DNA from: Calocera cornea HHB12733
Lineage: Eukaryota; Basidiomycota; Dacrymycetes; Dacrymycetales; Dacrymycetaceae
Assembly (NCBI GenBank): GCA_001632435.1
Contig: KV423984.1
Location: 17,296-81,295 of the forward strand
DNA length: 64,000 bases
Direction: 5' to 3'
Both the position numbers and the translations under genes were made by a program. Positions 1 to 11,055 of this stretch are shown in pieces (within the stretch, counting starts at the first letter, position 1; each line of letters starts with the position of its first letter). The notes under the pieces were generated by a model. It saw only the letters and a program-made list of their open reading frames with translations, was not told the DNA's origin and searched no databases.

Positions 1-430
1 CTGTCTCTTGACCGGCTGCGAATGCCGGTAAGAGGAGCAACAGGACGGTATGGTGCGAGAGCGCGGAAACCGTCTTGTGCGGCAAAACCGTCTCTGACAG
101 TGTCATTTCCCATGTAGAGAGACACCTACGTCAAGCGCGGGCGAAACTGTCTTAGCGATCTAAAACTGTCTTTGGTCTCGGTGGACGACGACTGGAGTAC
201 GCGACCCGCACCTACTGGCTAAGCATCGAGTAGCGGAAAGAGAGGTGGTGTAGAACAGAAACTGTATTGGCGAACAGAAACTGCCTCTGAACTGGCTACG
301 CAAGCCAGTAAGAGGAGAAACAGGACGGTACGGACCGAGATAACTGTCAATATCCATGTTGAAAGACGGCAACCTCAGACGCGGGCAAACTGTTTGGGCA
401 ACGCCAAACCGTGTCTCAGTCGGGGTGTGG
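1..430. repeat. Degenerate direct repeat with an AAACYGTCT-like motif
   Basis: Two copies of a longer unit lie about 283 bp apart (about 1-175 and 284-425). Both contain a stretch like GCCGGTAAGAGGAG followed by CAGGACGGTA. Inside and between them a short word resembling AAACYGTCT recurs at about 68, 84, 146, 161, 260, 277, 388 and 405. No convincing coding frame crosses the block. It may be the decayed end of a mobile element or a satellite-like spacer. The left border is cut by the window. Confidence 0.55.
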
Positions 431-779
431 TGGCACAGGCTAAGAGGACAGTAGGAGGAGGAGCGAATTGGGTTAGGGTAGATGGCGGAATGGCAGACTG
501 CTGTGGGTGGCCAGTGGCTGAACAAAGCACATGGGCAAGATGGACAATGGTACGTAGGTATGTAGGGTGATCATTAAGGAGAGAATATGTTAAGTATAAG
601 AGGATGGGCGCAGGGGGGAGGGGGGGGGAGAACAAGTACGACCACTACGAAGGAGTGAGGAGGGAACAAGGAGCACGTGGAGCACAGCATACGGTAGCGC
701 TAGTACATATTGAACTGAGACGCATCGCTACCACTTAGGAGAAGGGCGTGTATGGTCTGATCAAATTGTTGCCCATCAT

Positions 780-3700
780 CTATGTCAGTCGCAAGCCTGG
801 AAAGGACGGTTCCGTACGAAACGGTGAGCTCCGAAAAGCAAACTCGAGCCGTGATGAGTGTTTCAGTATCGTGCTGCTGAGACCCGTTGGATCCGTTGGA
901 GCGGAGATTCGGACTGAGTGAAACCTACGCAACGATACCTAAGAGACGTGGTAGAAGGATAATGATGACAACAACGTACCTTAATCACAAGGTCGCCCAT
1001 GTTCTCGTCCCCCAAACAAACGCGGTTAAGAAGACGGCGACGAATGTGGCGATCCGAAGATTGGGATGAAGTTGTTCCAAACTCGTCTGGATGAAAACCA
1101 AGACTGAGATATACCTCTCTAAGTCCTTCAGAGGCGGCGGAGGACGTGCAGGGTGGGTGGCCCTCTCGTGAAAGGTAGCGTCGGAAGGAGCTTTGTACAT
1201 TGCGCCAATCAGTATCACTGGGACGAGGGTGCAACCACTTAAGTCTGTCTTGGACATAGGAATTGATGTCCGCAGCAGGGTCTTGCCATACAACCCAGAG
1301 AAACGCCTTGAAATCAGAGAATGCTTGACATTCGTAGAACTATAGTGAAGAATATCAGAAAAGGGATTTTCGGTGATGACACTTTGAATAACATTGCCCA
1401 GGCCAAATACGTTCCATCCTGCGCAGAAGGCCTCGAAAAGGGAAGACTTGAGAGTGCTGGGACTTCCGAATAAGAAGGTGTCAGTAAGTAATCGTCGCAT
1501 AGAGGTATGCTGGTGGCGAGAGATCTGCCAGGAGGAGGCAAGCTCATAGTCAGGGACTGGCTGCACGAAAGGACGTTAGAATGATCTGCGAGACGTGATA
1601 TTGATACTGATAACACCACTCACAAGATCAAAGCGATCTAGGAAGGGGAGAAAGTGGTCAATGGAATGTGGTGGTTCATGCCGAAACAGTTTTTGGGAGT
1701 GAGAGGGATCAGTGACGTGGTGGCTGGCGAGTCGGTCCCAAGAGCTTAGCATGTTGTATGATATCGGTGCGAAGGTCCGCATGAAAGAGGCTTGGCGACA
1801 GATATCAGCAGCAGTGTCTCGATGGTGGGAGCCGGCTGCGTATATGAGAAGAGGAGATATATTGAACGGTGGTGTGCCGGTATGGAGAATCCAGACGGCA
1901 CTGAGGATGCCGATTCCTCGCCAAAATACGTCATGTTCGTGGGGAGGAATATCGTCTGGTGGTAAAATAGCCAGATACCCGTCAGGGGTTCGGGTAGAGC
2001 TTTGAGGTAGGAGCGCGGCATATTGCTGAAGGACGAGACGGAGTGCCTGTCGGGTTGGACCGGCGCCTGCAGTAAGGACCCGACCGGACGACATGGACCC
2101 GTTTGAGGGCAAAATACTGTGTAGCAAGTTTCAGAGAGAGGGAAGGATGAAGACTCGAGGATGCGTACACCTCTACACGAAACGTTCCAGGGCAAAGACG
2201 GGCTATGAACTGGTGTAAGGCAGATTGAGCGCGGGAGGATGGAGCTTGTCCATCAGATTCGGGATACGCGGCTTTGAGCAAGGTGAATAAAGATGTGGCA
2301 AGCTGTAGAGAGACCATTTGGAATGCAGAGTGGGTGTTCGAGTGAGGTTGACCCGGGTAGACGGGTGCGCTTATGACGCGGCATGATTCCGGGGTCGGTG
2401 GTGGAACAAGTCGACGAGCTTCCAAGTTCCATTGGGCACACCGAGCCTGAAATGCGGCAGAGGTGTGATCGAATGGCGCCCAATCTACTTGAGCATAAGC
2501 AACGTTGATGAATAAGGGAAGGATCGTGCTGACTGAGAGAACCGTCATCCTCATCATCTGTGTGCGGATCGACGCTGAACCCGCCCAATGCTATGGGTGA
2601 CGATGAGGGGGAGAACCCGACCTCAGCCGTTGGAGAGGTCAGATCAATAACTTCAATACTGGCCGAGCGTGCGAGTGGAGGCGAGGATGGTAAGGTGACC
2701 GCTGGTGCTGGGCTACTCGGGAACAAGAGAGGAGATGAGCCGAGGGAGGGAAGGGGTCCAGCGCCGGGTGAAGCTAGAGGGTTGATGAATGGTGACAGAG
2801 GTGAGACCGGCGGTTGACTGTCGGGAAGCGTAGAAGGGGACGGAGCCGGGGGCGAGTGTGCATCAGTTACAGACGGTATTGACATCAAGGAGGAAGCGGA
2901 TGATTGAGGTGTGTGGGATTGGCCAGACAAGCGAGGGCGAGTTGAGCGTCCGGTTGTAGGTGAACGGGGGTGGAGCGAAGGGCTCTATCAGCAGGCTGAA
3001 TGTGAACGCATCGTCTGACTGGGAGGTGGAGAGACTGACCATGCTCAGTGGGCGACGCTGGGGTATGACGCTCTCCATATGGTCGGACGCTGTGACTGGT
3101 GTGCGTGTATTGTCCTCTGGAGTGGGATCAGGAGGAACGGTACAGTCGGCTCCTAAGCAGGATTGGTCCAAGTGATCGAATCCAGGGTGACAATGTGAGA
3201 GTTGGTGGAGAACAACGCGTACAAAGCAACGGTGCAGACCGGGCGAGCGGTTATAGTTGGGTGGAAGGTGCCCAAAAAGGCCACCAAATCGAGGAACTAG
3301 CACAGGATGAGATAGATGAACGGCTCAAGAGTTGACAGGAAATCTACTTACCAACAAAGGCCAGCACATCCTTACGATACGTTTGCAGAGGATTACTCCA
3401 GTTTCGGTAACGATCCCGTAATTGCGGAAGGATGGGGGTGTCAGTAGTGATGGGCAACTGTAGGAGGGTATATGGCCCTGGAACGCCCCGAGACATGCGC
3501 CCCGGAATGACGAAGTCGAATAGGCATGATGAGAATGGATCGGGTTGAGCGACGGAAGTAGGTGTTGGATCTGTTGCCTGTCGATGTTGCGCAGAAGGGA
3601 AGTAGAGGTGACTTGCCGCGAGATGAGCTTGAAGCTGAAGGTCGAATTCTTCGAAGAGCGCGGTAGGGGACAGGCGGGGATGAAGATCGTAAAGCAGGTT

Positions 3701-5180
3701 GAATTCTCGCAAGCGGTTGACGAGAGTAGTCAATTGGGGTTTTTGGAGGCCGCCGTAAGGTCGGAACCCATTCGCATCGGTGAAGGGAAATACGTCAGGG
3801 ATGCCCGCTAACTGAGAGACAATGAGTGTGGATAGGAGCGGGAGTAGGTAAACGACATACGGGGCATGGGAGAACAGCAATACTTGCACTGGAATGCCCG
3901 GTAGTAGTTCTAGAATGTGTAGAGTCGGATGGAATCTGAGGCGTCGGAAGCGCTGTGTTTGCATGGTTTCCAAGAGGCTGAAATCCATGATGCGACGTGG
4001 ATTCCTGGTGACCAGTCTGCGGAATGGCGGCACTACGACGGTTGGGATGGGCGCCTCGGGTCCTGGAGGAAGGGGTCGCTGCATCACGAAGATGCCGAGA
4101 AGATGCAGCAAGTCGAGTGGAGTTGACGCTGGGCTGGTCAGTGCTTTGAAGGCGCTGAATGAAGGGTACAGCCCCGATTCGAAGTGCAGGAAGTGACGAC
4201 AAGGTTGCAACGGGGTTGAAAGTAGGGCGAAGGGCCGGGGAGCGACGGATACCAACAGATCCATGAGGACTGGACTGGATCTCCTCCATGGGACGGGAGG
4301 AGGCGTCAACAGAATCAGTAGACGGAAGCGCGGGAACAGAATTGACGAGCCCGGCGGAGAGGGCCGACGGCGCGGCGATAGCGTTTGGATAATGAAGAAT
4401 GTAGGAGATATTACAAACGGCAGTGCTGTTTAGCTCGTTCTCACAAGGGGTGTGATTGCTCCAATCAGAAGAGCGCTGAATGAGTGTTTAAGATGAGGGG
4501 GAATAATAAGGGATGTGATGGGGACGTACACTGAAGAATAACCGGCAACTGGAGCGGGCAGACCTAAAGCGGGCAGGACGGGGCTGGTAATGGCTCTGAA
4601 GAGGACATCCACAGAAGCACAAGTTACTGAGGTCGAAGAACTCCGGCTCAGGTAGAGACTGTGGTACCAGTTGTGAGACAGAAGGAAGAAGATAGATGAG
4701 GTGCGCACATGATATATGAAGCGTTCACAATCCTGGCACCGCAGGCATGACAGCGGGGGCCGGGGTGAAGCGGGCATTGTGCGACAGCAAGAAGGACGAT
4801 GTTTGAAGGAAAAGGTGGATCAGGGGGTGAAGGGGGTGAAGGGGGTGAAGGGAGGGGTGGGGGATAGCTGACGGCAGTAAAGCGAACGCGGAGAGTGACC
4901 GGATGACCGGATGACGAGCCGACAGGGAAGCGTAAACATACACGAGATATGGCGCAAGCAGATAAGTGCCTGTGATCAAGCAGATTGAATATCCGGAATG
5001 GCCATCCGTTGCCAGATGGTTTGCAGATCGCACAGAAGCGATGGAGGAGAACATGGATTTGATAGAAGATACCGGAGCAACGCATTGGTCGGGTCCGGTG
5101 ATCGCATCAACGGAGACGGTGAGAAGCCGTGGCAAGGGACCCCATAGGTACCGAATTACATCTTGCTGAAAATAAGGCAT
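780..5180 (-). CDS. Divergent HECT-like domain protein (multi-exon, approximate model)
   Basis: A chain of minus-strand coding blocks separated by short introns. The recognisable part is at about 1240-2110. A segment containing TAGAGPTRQAL followed by FWRGIGILSAVWILHTG resembles the start of the HECT N-lobe (the family has G-G/A-x-T/P-R-E and F-x-F-x-G-R-x-L-G). After an intron (68 nt, ending at about 1342 on the plus strand) comes FKAFLWVVWQDP and then FRRYLSREGHP, which fits the later lobe. Upstream exons (about 2250-4400) hold a Ser/Pro-rich stretch with the SUMO-interaction-like EVIDLTS (near 2650) and a leucine-rich segment. Coding-like sequence continues to about 5100. I could not find the catalytic Cys context (LPTAHTCFN-like), so ligase activity is not shown. 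HECT proteins load ubiquitin on a C-lobe cysteine and pass it to substrates; this one may be inactive or pseudogenic. Exon limits and both ends are approximate. Confidence 0.45.
4823..4849. repeat. Short tandem repeat, 9-bp unit GGGGGTGAA x3
   Basis: Three perfect copies of a 9-bp unit followed by a partial copy, in the 5' part of the HECT-like gene. If translated on the minus strand it would add a small in-frame Ser/Pro-type repeat, because the period is a multiple of three. Confidence 0.8.
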
Positions 5181-5199
5181 GCTACGGGGTTATTGCTTG

Positions 5200-6060
5200 G
5201 GCTGCGGAGTGTGAAAGGACGCGGAGGATGTGAGAGAAGGAGAGTGTGAGGCGAAGAGGGATGTGACTGCCTGATATGGCGACAGGGGAAACGCGGGGTA
5301 TGCGGTTTCCGGGATATGACAGAGCACGTGTAAAAGGAATGCGTTTGTAGGGACAGGTTGCTGGGAAACGCGGGGCGAATGAGTGGAGGAGTGCGGGGCA
5401 CGGGATGAACGAGGGTTGCAGGACAAGTGCGGGACAAATGCGGGATAAGTGGAAGCAAAGCAGGCCAGACGGATGCAAGATGCGTGGCGGAAGCAGGACG
5501 GCTGAATTCGTCTTCTAGAGATAGAGTTTAGTCCCATATTTCGCGTCATACTCGATGCTATGTAAGCCAGACGATTACAAATTTGGCATGAGCCAAAAAG
5601 CACGTGAGTAGACCCTTATGCCAGCATACTGATCTGGGGAGGTGAGAGCGACGTTCCCACGCCCCACTTCGTGCTAACACTTTGCCTTACAAACAGCGGC
5701 ACTTGAGTAGCATGACTAAGATCTCGCGTGAAAGAGGCGTCGTGTTCTCTGCGGCGTGTTGAAAGTGCCGAGCAGCAGAATTGGATACGGGCAGAAAGTG
5801 GGGACGGGCGAACTGCGCGCCAAGATGCTGGACGAATATACGGTCGCCGAGGACAGTCGCCGCTGCCAGCGTCAATTAGGCCCGCTGTTCTGATTTCATG
5901 GCGGGCCGCGAGCTCTGTACGCGACCTTTCTGCAGAGGATTCCATCCTCAGCAACGTGGGACTCTGACGCAGGGCAATCTCATTAGCAATCCGTACCTGA
6001 GCAATCCCATGGAAAACCGCTTGCCTGCGCGGAGTGCCTTACCACGCCGAGCTAGCGAGC
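5200..6060. other. Spacer with no supported gene
   Basis: Between the HECT-like gene and the 3' end of the Mob4 gene I see no coding block with splice support. It holds weak short repeats: GGAAACGCGGGG twice (near 5287 and 5368) and an 11-bp degenerate repeat of the ACAAGTGCGGG type near 5420-5450. The promoter of the HECT-like gene probably lies here. Confidence 0.5.
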
Positions 6061-6065
6061 ACGAG

Positions 6066-7708
6066 CTACGGCCCGGCCTCGGCGGGAGGCTCGGCGATAC
6101 TCGCCTCCTGCGCCTCCCGGAGCGCCTCGCTCACGCCATCCTCCGCGGTCACCTCCACATGCTCTCCGCCCTCCTCAGTAGGGCCAGTCCCCGTGCTCTC
6201 CTCGATGTACTCGATCTCCTGCGCCTCCTGGTCCTTTTCCGCCGTGTCCGTCTCCCCGCTCATGTGCATCTCCACCCTCTCTGCGGGTCTAGCCAGTTCA
6301 GCCTGGACGACATCCACCGCGCGCGGCTCGTCCGGCGCTTCTATGATCGTTGTCTCTTCAGCTGAAGGTGGCTGCAGGGCGGAGCCGGCATGGTGCGAGT
6401 CCGACTCGTCCACCTCCATATCGACGACGTCCATCTCCTGCGCCTCCTCCCCATCGTCCTCCCCATCACCTTCGCGTCCTTCATGATACGCAGCTTCCGG
6501 TACCATAGGCAGTGGTGCACCTGAGCGCAAAGCCACCGGAGAGCCGACAGGCGGGTAGATGATCAGCGCATTCGGATGTCTCGCTGGGCTCTGCGGCGCA
6601 GGGGCCAAGTCCGGTAGCGGGATCTGGCTCAGCCCTGGAGAAGCCGCAAGCATGGCCGGGCTGGGTGTGAACGCCGCTTCCTCAACCGCATTGGCGGCTT
6701 CGTGGCTCGGGCTGGCGATGGATTGAGCAAGCGACCCTTGCTCTGAGATGGCCGACCCGGGCGCGGAATCCGCAAAGGAAGGAGGCGCGTCAGACAGGTT
6801 GAGCGCGGAGAATTGGACCATCGTGCTCGTGCGCGTGAGCTCGGTGCCGAAAGAACCCGTCGGATCAGCAGGTGAGGAGGTCAAGGAGGGGATCAGGAGG
6901 AATTCGGGCTCGAGAATATCGTCGTACGTCCGCACGAGGGCATTGAACCGCGCATATACAGAGTGCTCAACCTATGCGGTACAGATGAGTTTCCATTCAC
7001 CTCCGATCTTGGAGTGGAGAAAGGCGCACCTCAGATTCCTCGAACACCTCCCGATGGTGGAAGTAGGCATGGGCGAATACCCGCGCCAGGCGACGCGCTA
7101 TTGCTGATATGTGGCGTTGTGAGGTTTGGGGAATGGACAAGCGCGAGGGGAAGTTTTTGGACGAGTTGAGCGTCGCGGTGATGTGATCTATCGTATGCAG
7201 GGTATAGTCTATTGCACAACATTGCTGTAGCGTAGGCAAGCTCATAAGTCAATGAATATGGGTACAGGAAGGGGGGTTACGTACCCCCATGGTCGACTGT
7301 GCCGACCCGTGTGCGCTGCACAGATACGTCCACTCGTTCGCCCTCATCTCCGGACAGCTTGAGCGCGTGCAATCCTCCTGCAGTCGCGTGATAAGTGGAT
7401 GGTTCATATCCTCTACGAGTCGTCTGTATAGCGATGCGTCAGTGCTGATGCGCGCTTGCTCAACCGAGCTTCACACACCGTATCTGCTCATAGATCCATG
7501 CCCACTTCTCCACCTCCTCCCCATCTCCTCCTGTTGGAAGCTTGGTAAGCTCCTCCACGGCATGCGGGTCGTATCGAAGCAGGAGGGCCAGGTACTCTTG
7601 CAGCTCGAACGCGCTGTCGATGGAGGCGAGTGAGGGCGGCGTGTTTGGAGCGGGAAAGGCGTATGCGAGAGAGGTGCCAGGGTACAGCCGGGTGAGCACT
7701 TCTGCCAT
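6066..7708 (-). CDS. Mob4/phocein-family protein with a long acidic C-terminal tail
   Basis: Four exons on the minus strand: 7479-7708, 7285-7423, 7030-7224 and 6066-6971. Phases add up exactly to 489 residues. Residues about 1-250 match Mob4/phocein: an N-terminal helix (LQEYLALLLRYDPHAVEEL), the zinc half-site DCTRSSCPEM (C-x4-C), then CCAIDYTLHTID, FPSRLSIPQTS and the second half-site FAHAYFHHREVF (H-x4-H). Mob proteins are kinase and phosphatase adaptors. Phocein is a core subunit of STRIPAK (striatin, PP2A, GCK kinases), which in fungi controls hyphal fusion, polarity and sexual development. Phocein is usually about 220-230 residues. Here a last exon adds about 260 acidic, Pro/Ala-rich, probably disordered residues ending in a Glu-rich stretch. 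The start at 7708 is the first ATG of the exon and fits the family. Orthology to phocein rather than Mob1 rests on the CPAIDYT-type motif. Confidence 0.88.
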
Positions 7709-8836
7709 TCTTTCCGCTCAGATGAGGAGATCTTCAGGTACTGGAGTGCCAGAAACAGTGAGTGAGGTTGCGCTTGGGTGGGTGGTCCGTGCTGCCCAAG
7801 GCAAGGGTGCAGCAAGCGAGCACAAAGGGCGGCAGCACGGCCACAGAGGAACGCGTCCTCTTCCGTCCATCCCCCTCGACGCGTTTTGTGCTAGCCTATT
7901 CAAGTTCTCACCCTCAATCCAGCCGCCGCTTCGTACCGTATCCGTACGTCCACGGCGCTCTATACGTACCAGCACGCCATAGATCAATCAATCAATCTGT
8001 CGCGTTTATACCCATTCCGTCTGTCCCTTTCGTTCTCGCATCTCGCATCTCGATTCTCGATCGTTCCCCGATGCTCGGGCGCCTCGGTCGCATCACGCGG
8101 CCGATACGCCTCGGCTCTTGCGAGCAAAGCCACCCGTAGGGTCGGATGAATGTACGCCTAATGTCCCTTCTGTCTTCGTCACTGGCGCAGGGCTAGGCAG
8201 CTTTGGTCCGCCCCGGCCGAAATGCATCTTGACAGTGCCCTCTTCGGAGAGCCGTCGGAGTTGTGATTGTCCCAAAGACACTGGCCGGACAGTGTTCCGC
8301 GGATGCCCAAAAGCGGTGACACAGGCGAGATTGCTCCTCAAAGATGGGAGGTGACTGGAAACTGAAGCATCTTCATAGGTACATGCAGTACGTCGCATAA
8401 ATCCACATCGTCCACTGAGTTAGACTCTGGACCGCGGGTGCCGAACCACCCTCACCTGATCGCGGCGTTTATCGTGCCGTCTATGTCCCGTCGCCCGTGG
8501 CGTCTTCTCGACCGTGTACACAAACGGTGTCATTGCACAGCTTCAATTGACAAGGATTGCCGACTTGGGAAGATCCTCGGCTCATCGATGTTCTGGTTGA
8601 TGAAGGTACCGAGCTCCCCTCGGAGCAAGATGTCCGCCTCGGGCGCAACGTGATGTCTTCCGCCTCCTGGACAGCTCGCTGATGCGCAGCAGTCTCATGG
8701 CCTGCGCTTATATCTCTTTATCAGAACGCTAAGTGTCTTGTGTCTACTCCCTGGTTGACTGCTCCACCCAGCCCCTGTTCCGTTCCTCTTTCCCCCAATC
8801 TATCGTCCAGCCTTGAGTCAACGCGGACCAGCGCAA
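7709..8836. promoter_or_regulatory. Divergent intergenic region between Mob4 and NLR-A
   Basis: About 1.1 kb between the starts of two divergent genes. It includes a pyrimidine-rich stretch (about 7985-8070) of the kind often found upstream of fungal start codons. No TATA box or other site could be assigned with confidence, and no coding block is supported. Confidence 0.45.
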
Positions 8837-11055
8837 ATGAGCAGTTCATCCCTGACAACGAAGGGGCCAATGTCCAGCCTCACTTCAGCCTTTCAGAAGC
8901 TGAAGGATGGAGCAAAGTCAGTAGCAGCACCCGCAAAGGACAGGGCGGAGGAGATCCTGCAGAGGGTGACGGGCATCTATGAGGTATGTTATGCGCAAAG
9001 GCACCCCTGGATGATCTATCACTGATACACGTTCTCAGGTCGTTCACAGCGATAAGCACGAGTACGAGGAGCTAACGAATCAGCTCATCTTTCTTACGAC
9101 TCGTGTCTTCAACAACCTTCCCCCTGATGACAAACTCAGTGAAGAGATGCGTGAAGCACTGGACGCAGTCCAAACGGGCGTCAAATCTTGAACTCTCTCC
9201 CGTCCGCTTGATCCCCAATGTTTCGCTCATATTGTAGATCATCCATCGAGATTGAAGCAACTCTGAAAGCTCATGTCGAGGAGAAAGCAGTCGGTCGGGC
9301 GTCTCGTGCTACCGACATCCTTGAAAGATTGGAGAAGAAGCTCGACAAGCACGCAGTGCAACTGACGGTGCGGTGCCAATGTTTGATCCCTGCTCTACTC
9401 GCTAAGTCGACGTCTAGCTGGTGGGCACCATGGAATATGTCAGGGTATGAGCATCCTTCCTCTCTGCTCCGCAATATCTGACCATCCATGCAGGACAAAG
9501 GGACTCGTACAACGACAGCGTATGCTCCCGTTTCCACGCCGCTTCTTACCTCCACTGACATACCTCGTTTCTTCAGACCAGCATCCTTTGGTCGACTACG
9601 GCCACCTCCTGAGCCGGCTATCTTTTACGGGCGGGATGAACTCGTACAGTTAATCATGGATCTTCTTACAAGAGACAAAACATGCCGCATACCTCTTCTT
9701 GGGCTGGGCGGCATTGGAAAGACATCCACGGTCGCTACAGTCCTCCACGACGCACGGGTGAAGGAAAAGTTCGGCGATAACTTTTTTCTCAGCTGCGAGG
9801 CCATTGTCTCCGCCTCAGGCATTCTCCTGGCCCTGGTTTCTGCTTTGAATTTACCTCAGGACGACGGAGAGGCCCGTGCCCTGAGGAGCTTCTTCGCACT
9901 TCGCAAGCGCGTTCTGCTCGTTTTCGACAACCTTGAGACTTTATGGGACTCTGACGATCAAAATCAGGTAGAGGAAGGTCTTTCTGACTGCGCCAATGTC
10001 GAGACTGTTTCACTTGTGGTGACGATGAGGGGCGCTGTTCGACCTGGTGGAGTGGACTGGGATGACGCCGTTCTGGACGCACTTGGATCTTTATCTTTGC
10101 AAGCTGCTCGATCAATGTGGATGCGGATCACGAAGAAAACCGACTCGCGATTGGACGAGTTGCTTCGGCTTCTTGACGGCCTCCCCCTTGCCCTCACGCT
10201 CATGGCACACCACGGTCAATTGATGAGTCCCACCGATCTCATTGAGACATACAGCGAGGAACGAACATCGTTATTGTCGAATCGCAACGGCGTAGCAAAT
10301 TGCACCATGAAGATGGGCGATAGCGTTCGAATGCTAAGTCGGTATGATGAGGCCCTGAAGATGTTGGAGGCGGCGAAGATGACGTATGACACCATCGGGA
10401 ACCGGGTGGGTGCAGTAGACTGCGTGTGGAACCTAAGCGATATCCTGCGCATGCTTGGCCGCGAGAACGAGGCGTTGGAGAAGATCAAGGAGGCCAAGGC
10501 CACGTATGAGGCAGTCGGGCATCGGATGGGTGCAGCAGAGTGTATTTCGAGCATCGGCGATATTTTGTGCAGGTTCGGTCAATATGACGAGGCCATGAAG
10601 CGACTTGAGGAGGCGAAGGCGAGCCATGAGGCTATTGGGGACTGGTTGCGCGCGGGAGATTGCGCCTGGAGCATGTGCGAGATTCTGCGCATGTCGAAGC
10701 GGTATGAAGAGGCGCTGGAGGATCTCGGCGTGTTGAAGGCAAAGGAGGAGGACATTGGGCATAGGAGAGGCATAGCATCCTGCAGAAGGAGCATGGGAAC
10801 GGTCCTGCATCTGCTTGGCCGTCATGACGAGGCGATCGAGAACCTTGAGGAGGCGCAGGCAATATTTGAAGCGTTGAGTGATCGATATGAGCTGGCATGG
10901 TGTTTTTCAAATATCTGGCAGACGTCTTCATCGCTCAGTGCCGCAATCGAGAAGCGGGGCCCATGTTGGAACAGGCCGTGGAGCTCTTCATCGAAATCGG
11001 CATACTGAAACAGGCGGATTGGTGTCGTGCCGCCTTGAACGAGTTGGTGGGATGA
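8837..11055 (+). pseudogene. NLR-A: helical domain/NB-ARC/TPR receptor, shortened and frameshifted
   Basis: Exons: 8837-8983, 9039-9179, 9251-9367, 9418-9444, 9494-9519 and 9577 onward. The first exon encodes 49 residues (MSSSSLTTKGP...), the same length and phase as in NLR-C. The next exons give an amphipathic helical domain. NB-ARC follows from about 9600: FYGRDELV, P-loop GLGGIGKTST, Walker B RVLLVFDNLETLWD, VTMRGAVRP, and GLPLALTLMA near 10190. Then the frame passes directly into TPRs at about 10285. The roughly 180-residue winged-helix and linker part seen in NLR-B to -E is absent. About six 40-residue TPR units follow. The open frame ends at 11008, but the family C-terminus (ELFIEIGILKQADWC, stop at 11055) continues in another frame. 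The shift maps to the T-run at 10903-10907, where one T appears to be missing. It is either a degenerate gene or a sequence error at that point. Known role of the class: nucleotide-switch receptors in non-self recognition and cell death. Confidence 0.75.

Noticed and set aside
1..430. CRISPR-like array
   Set aside because: Repeats are degenerate, irregularly spaced and in a eukaryotic genome; no cas genes.
6034..6486. Ser-rich plus-strand ORF
   Set aside because: Antisense of the acidic Mob4 tail; its serine richness is the complement of the Glu/Ala codons.
9168..9260. A frameshift in NLR-A between exons 2 and 3
   Set aside because: The phase conflict disappears if the acceptor is taken at 9249-9250 (CGAG) instead of the first AG, so no lesion is needed.
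9488..11008. Taking the 506-codon frame as the complete NLR-A
   Set aside because: Its last 30 or so residues have no homology. The family C-terminus continues in another frame to 11055, and coding exons with an in-phase ATG lie upstream.
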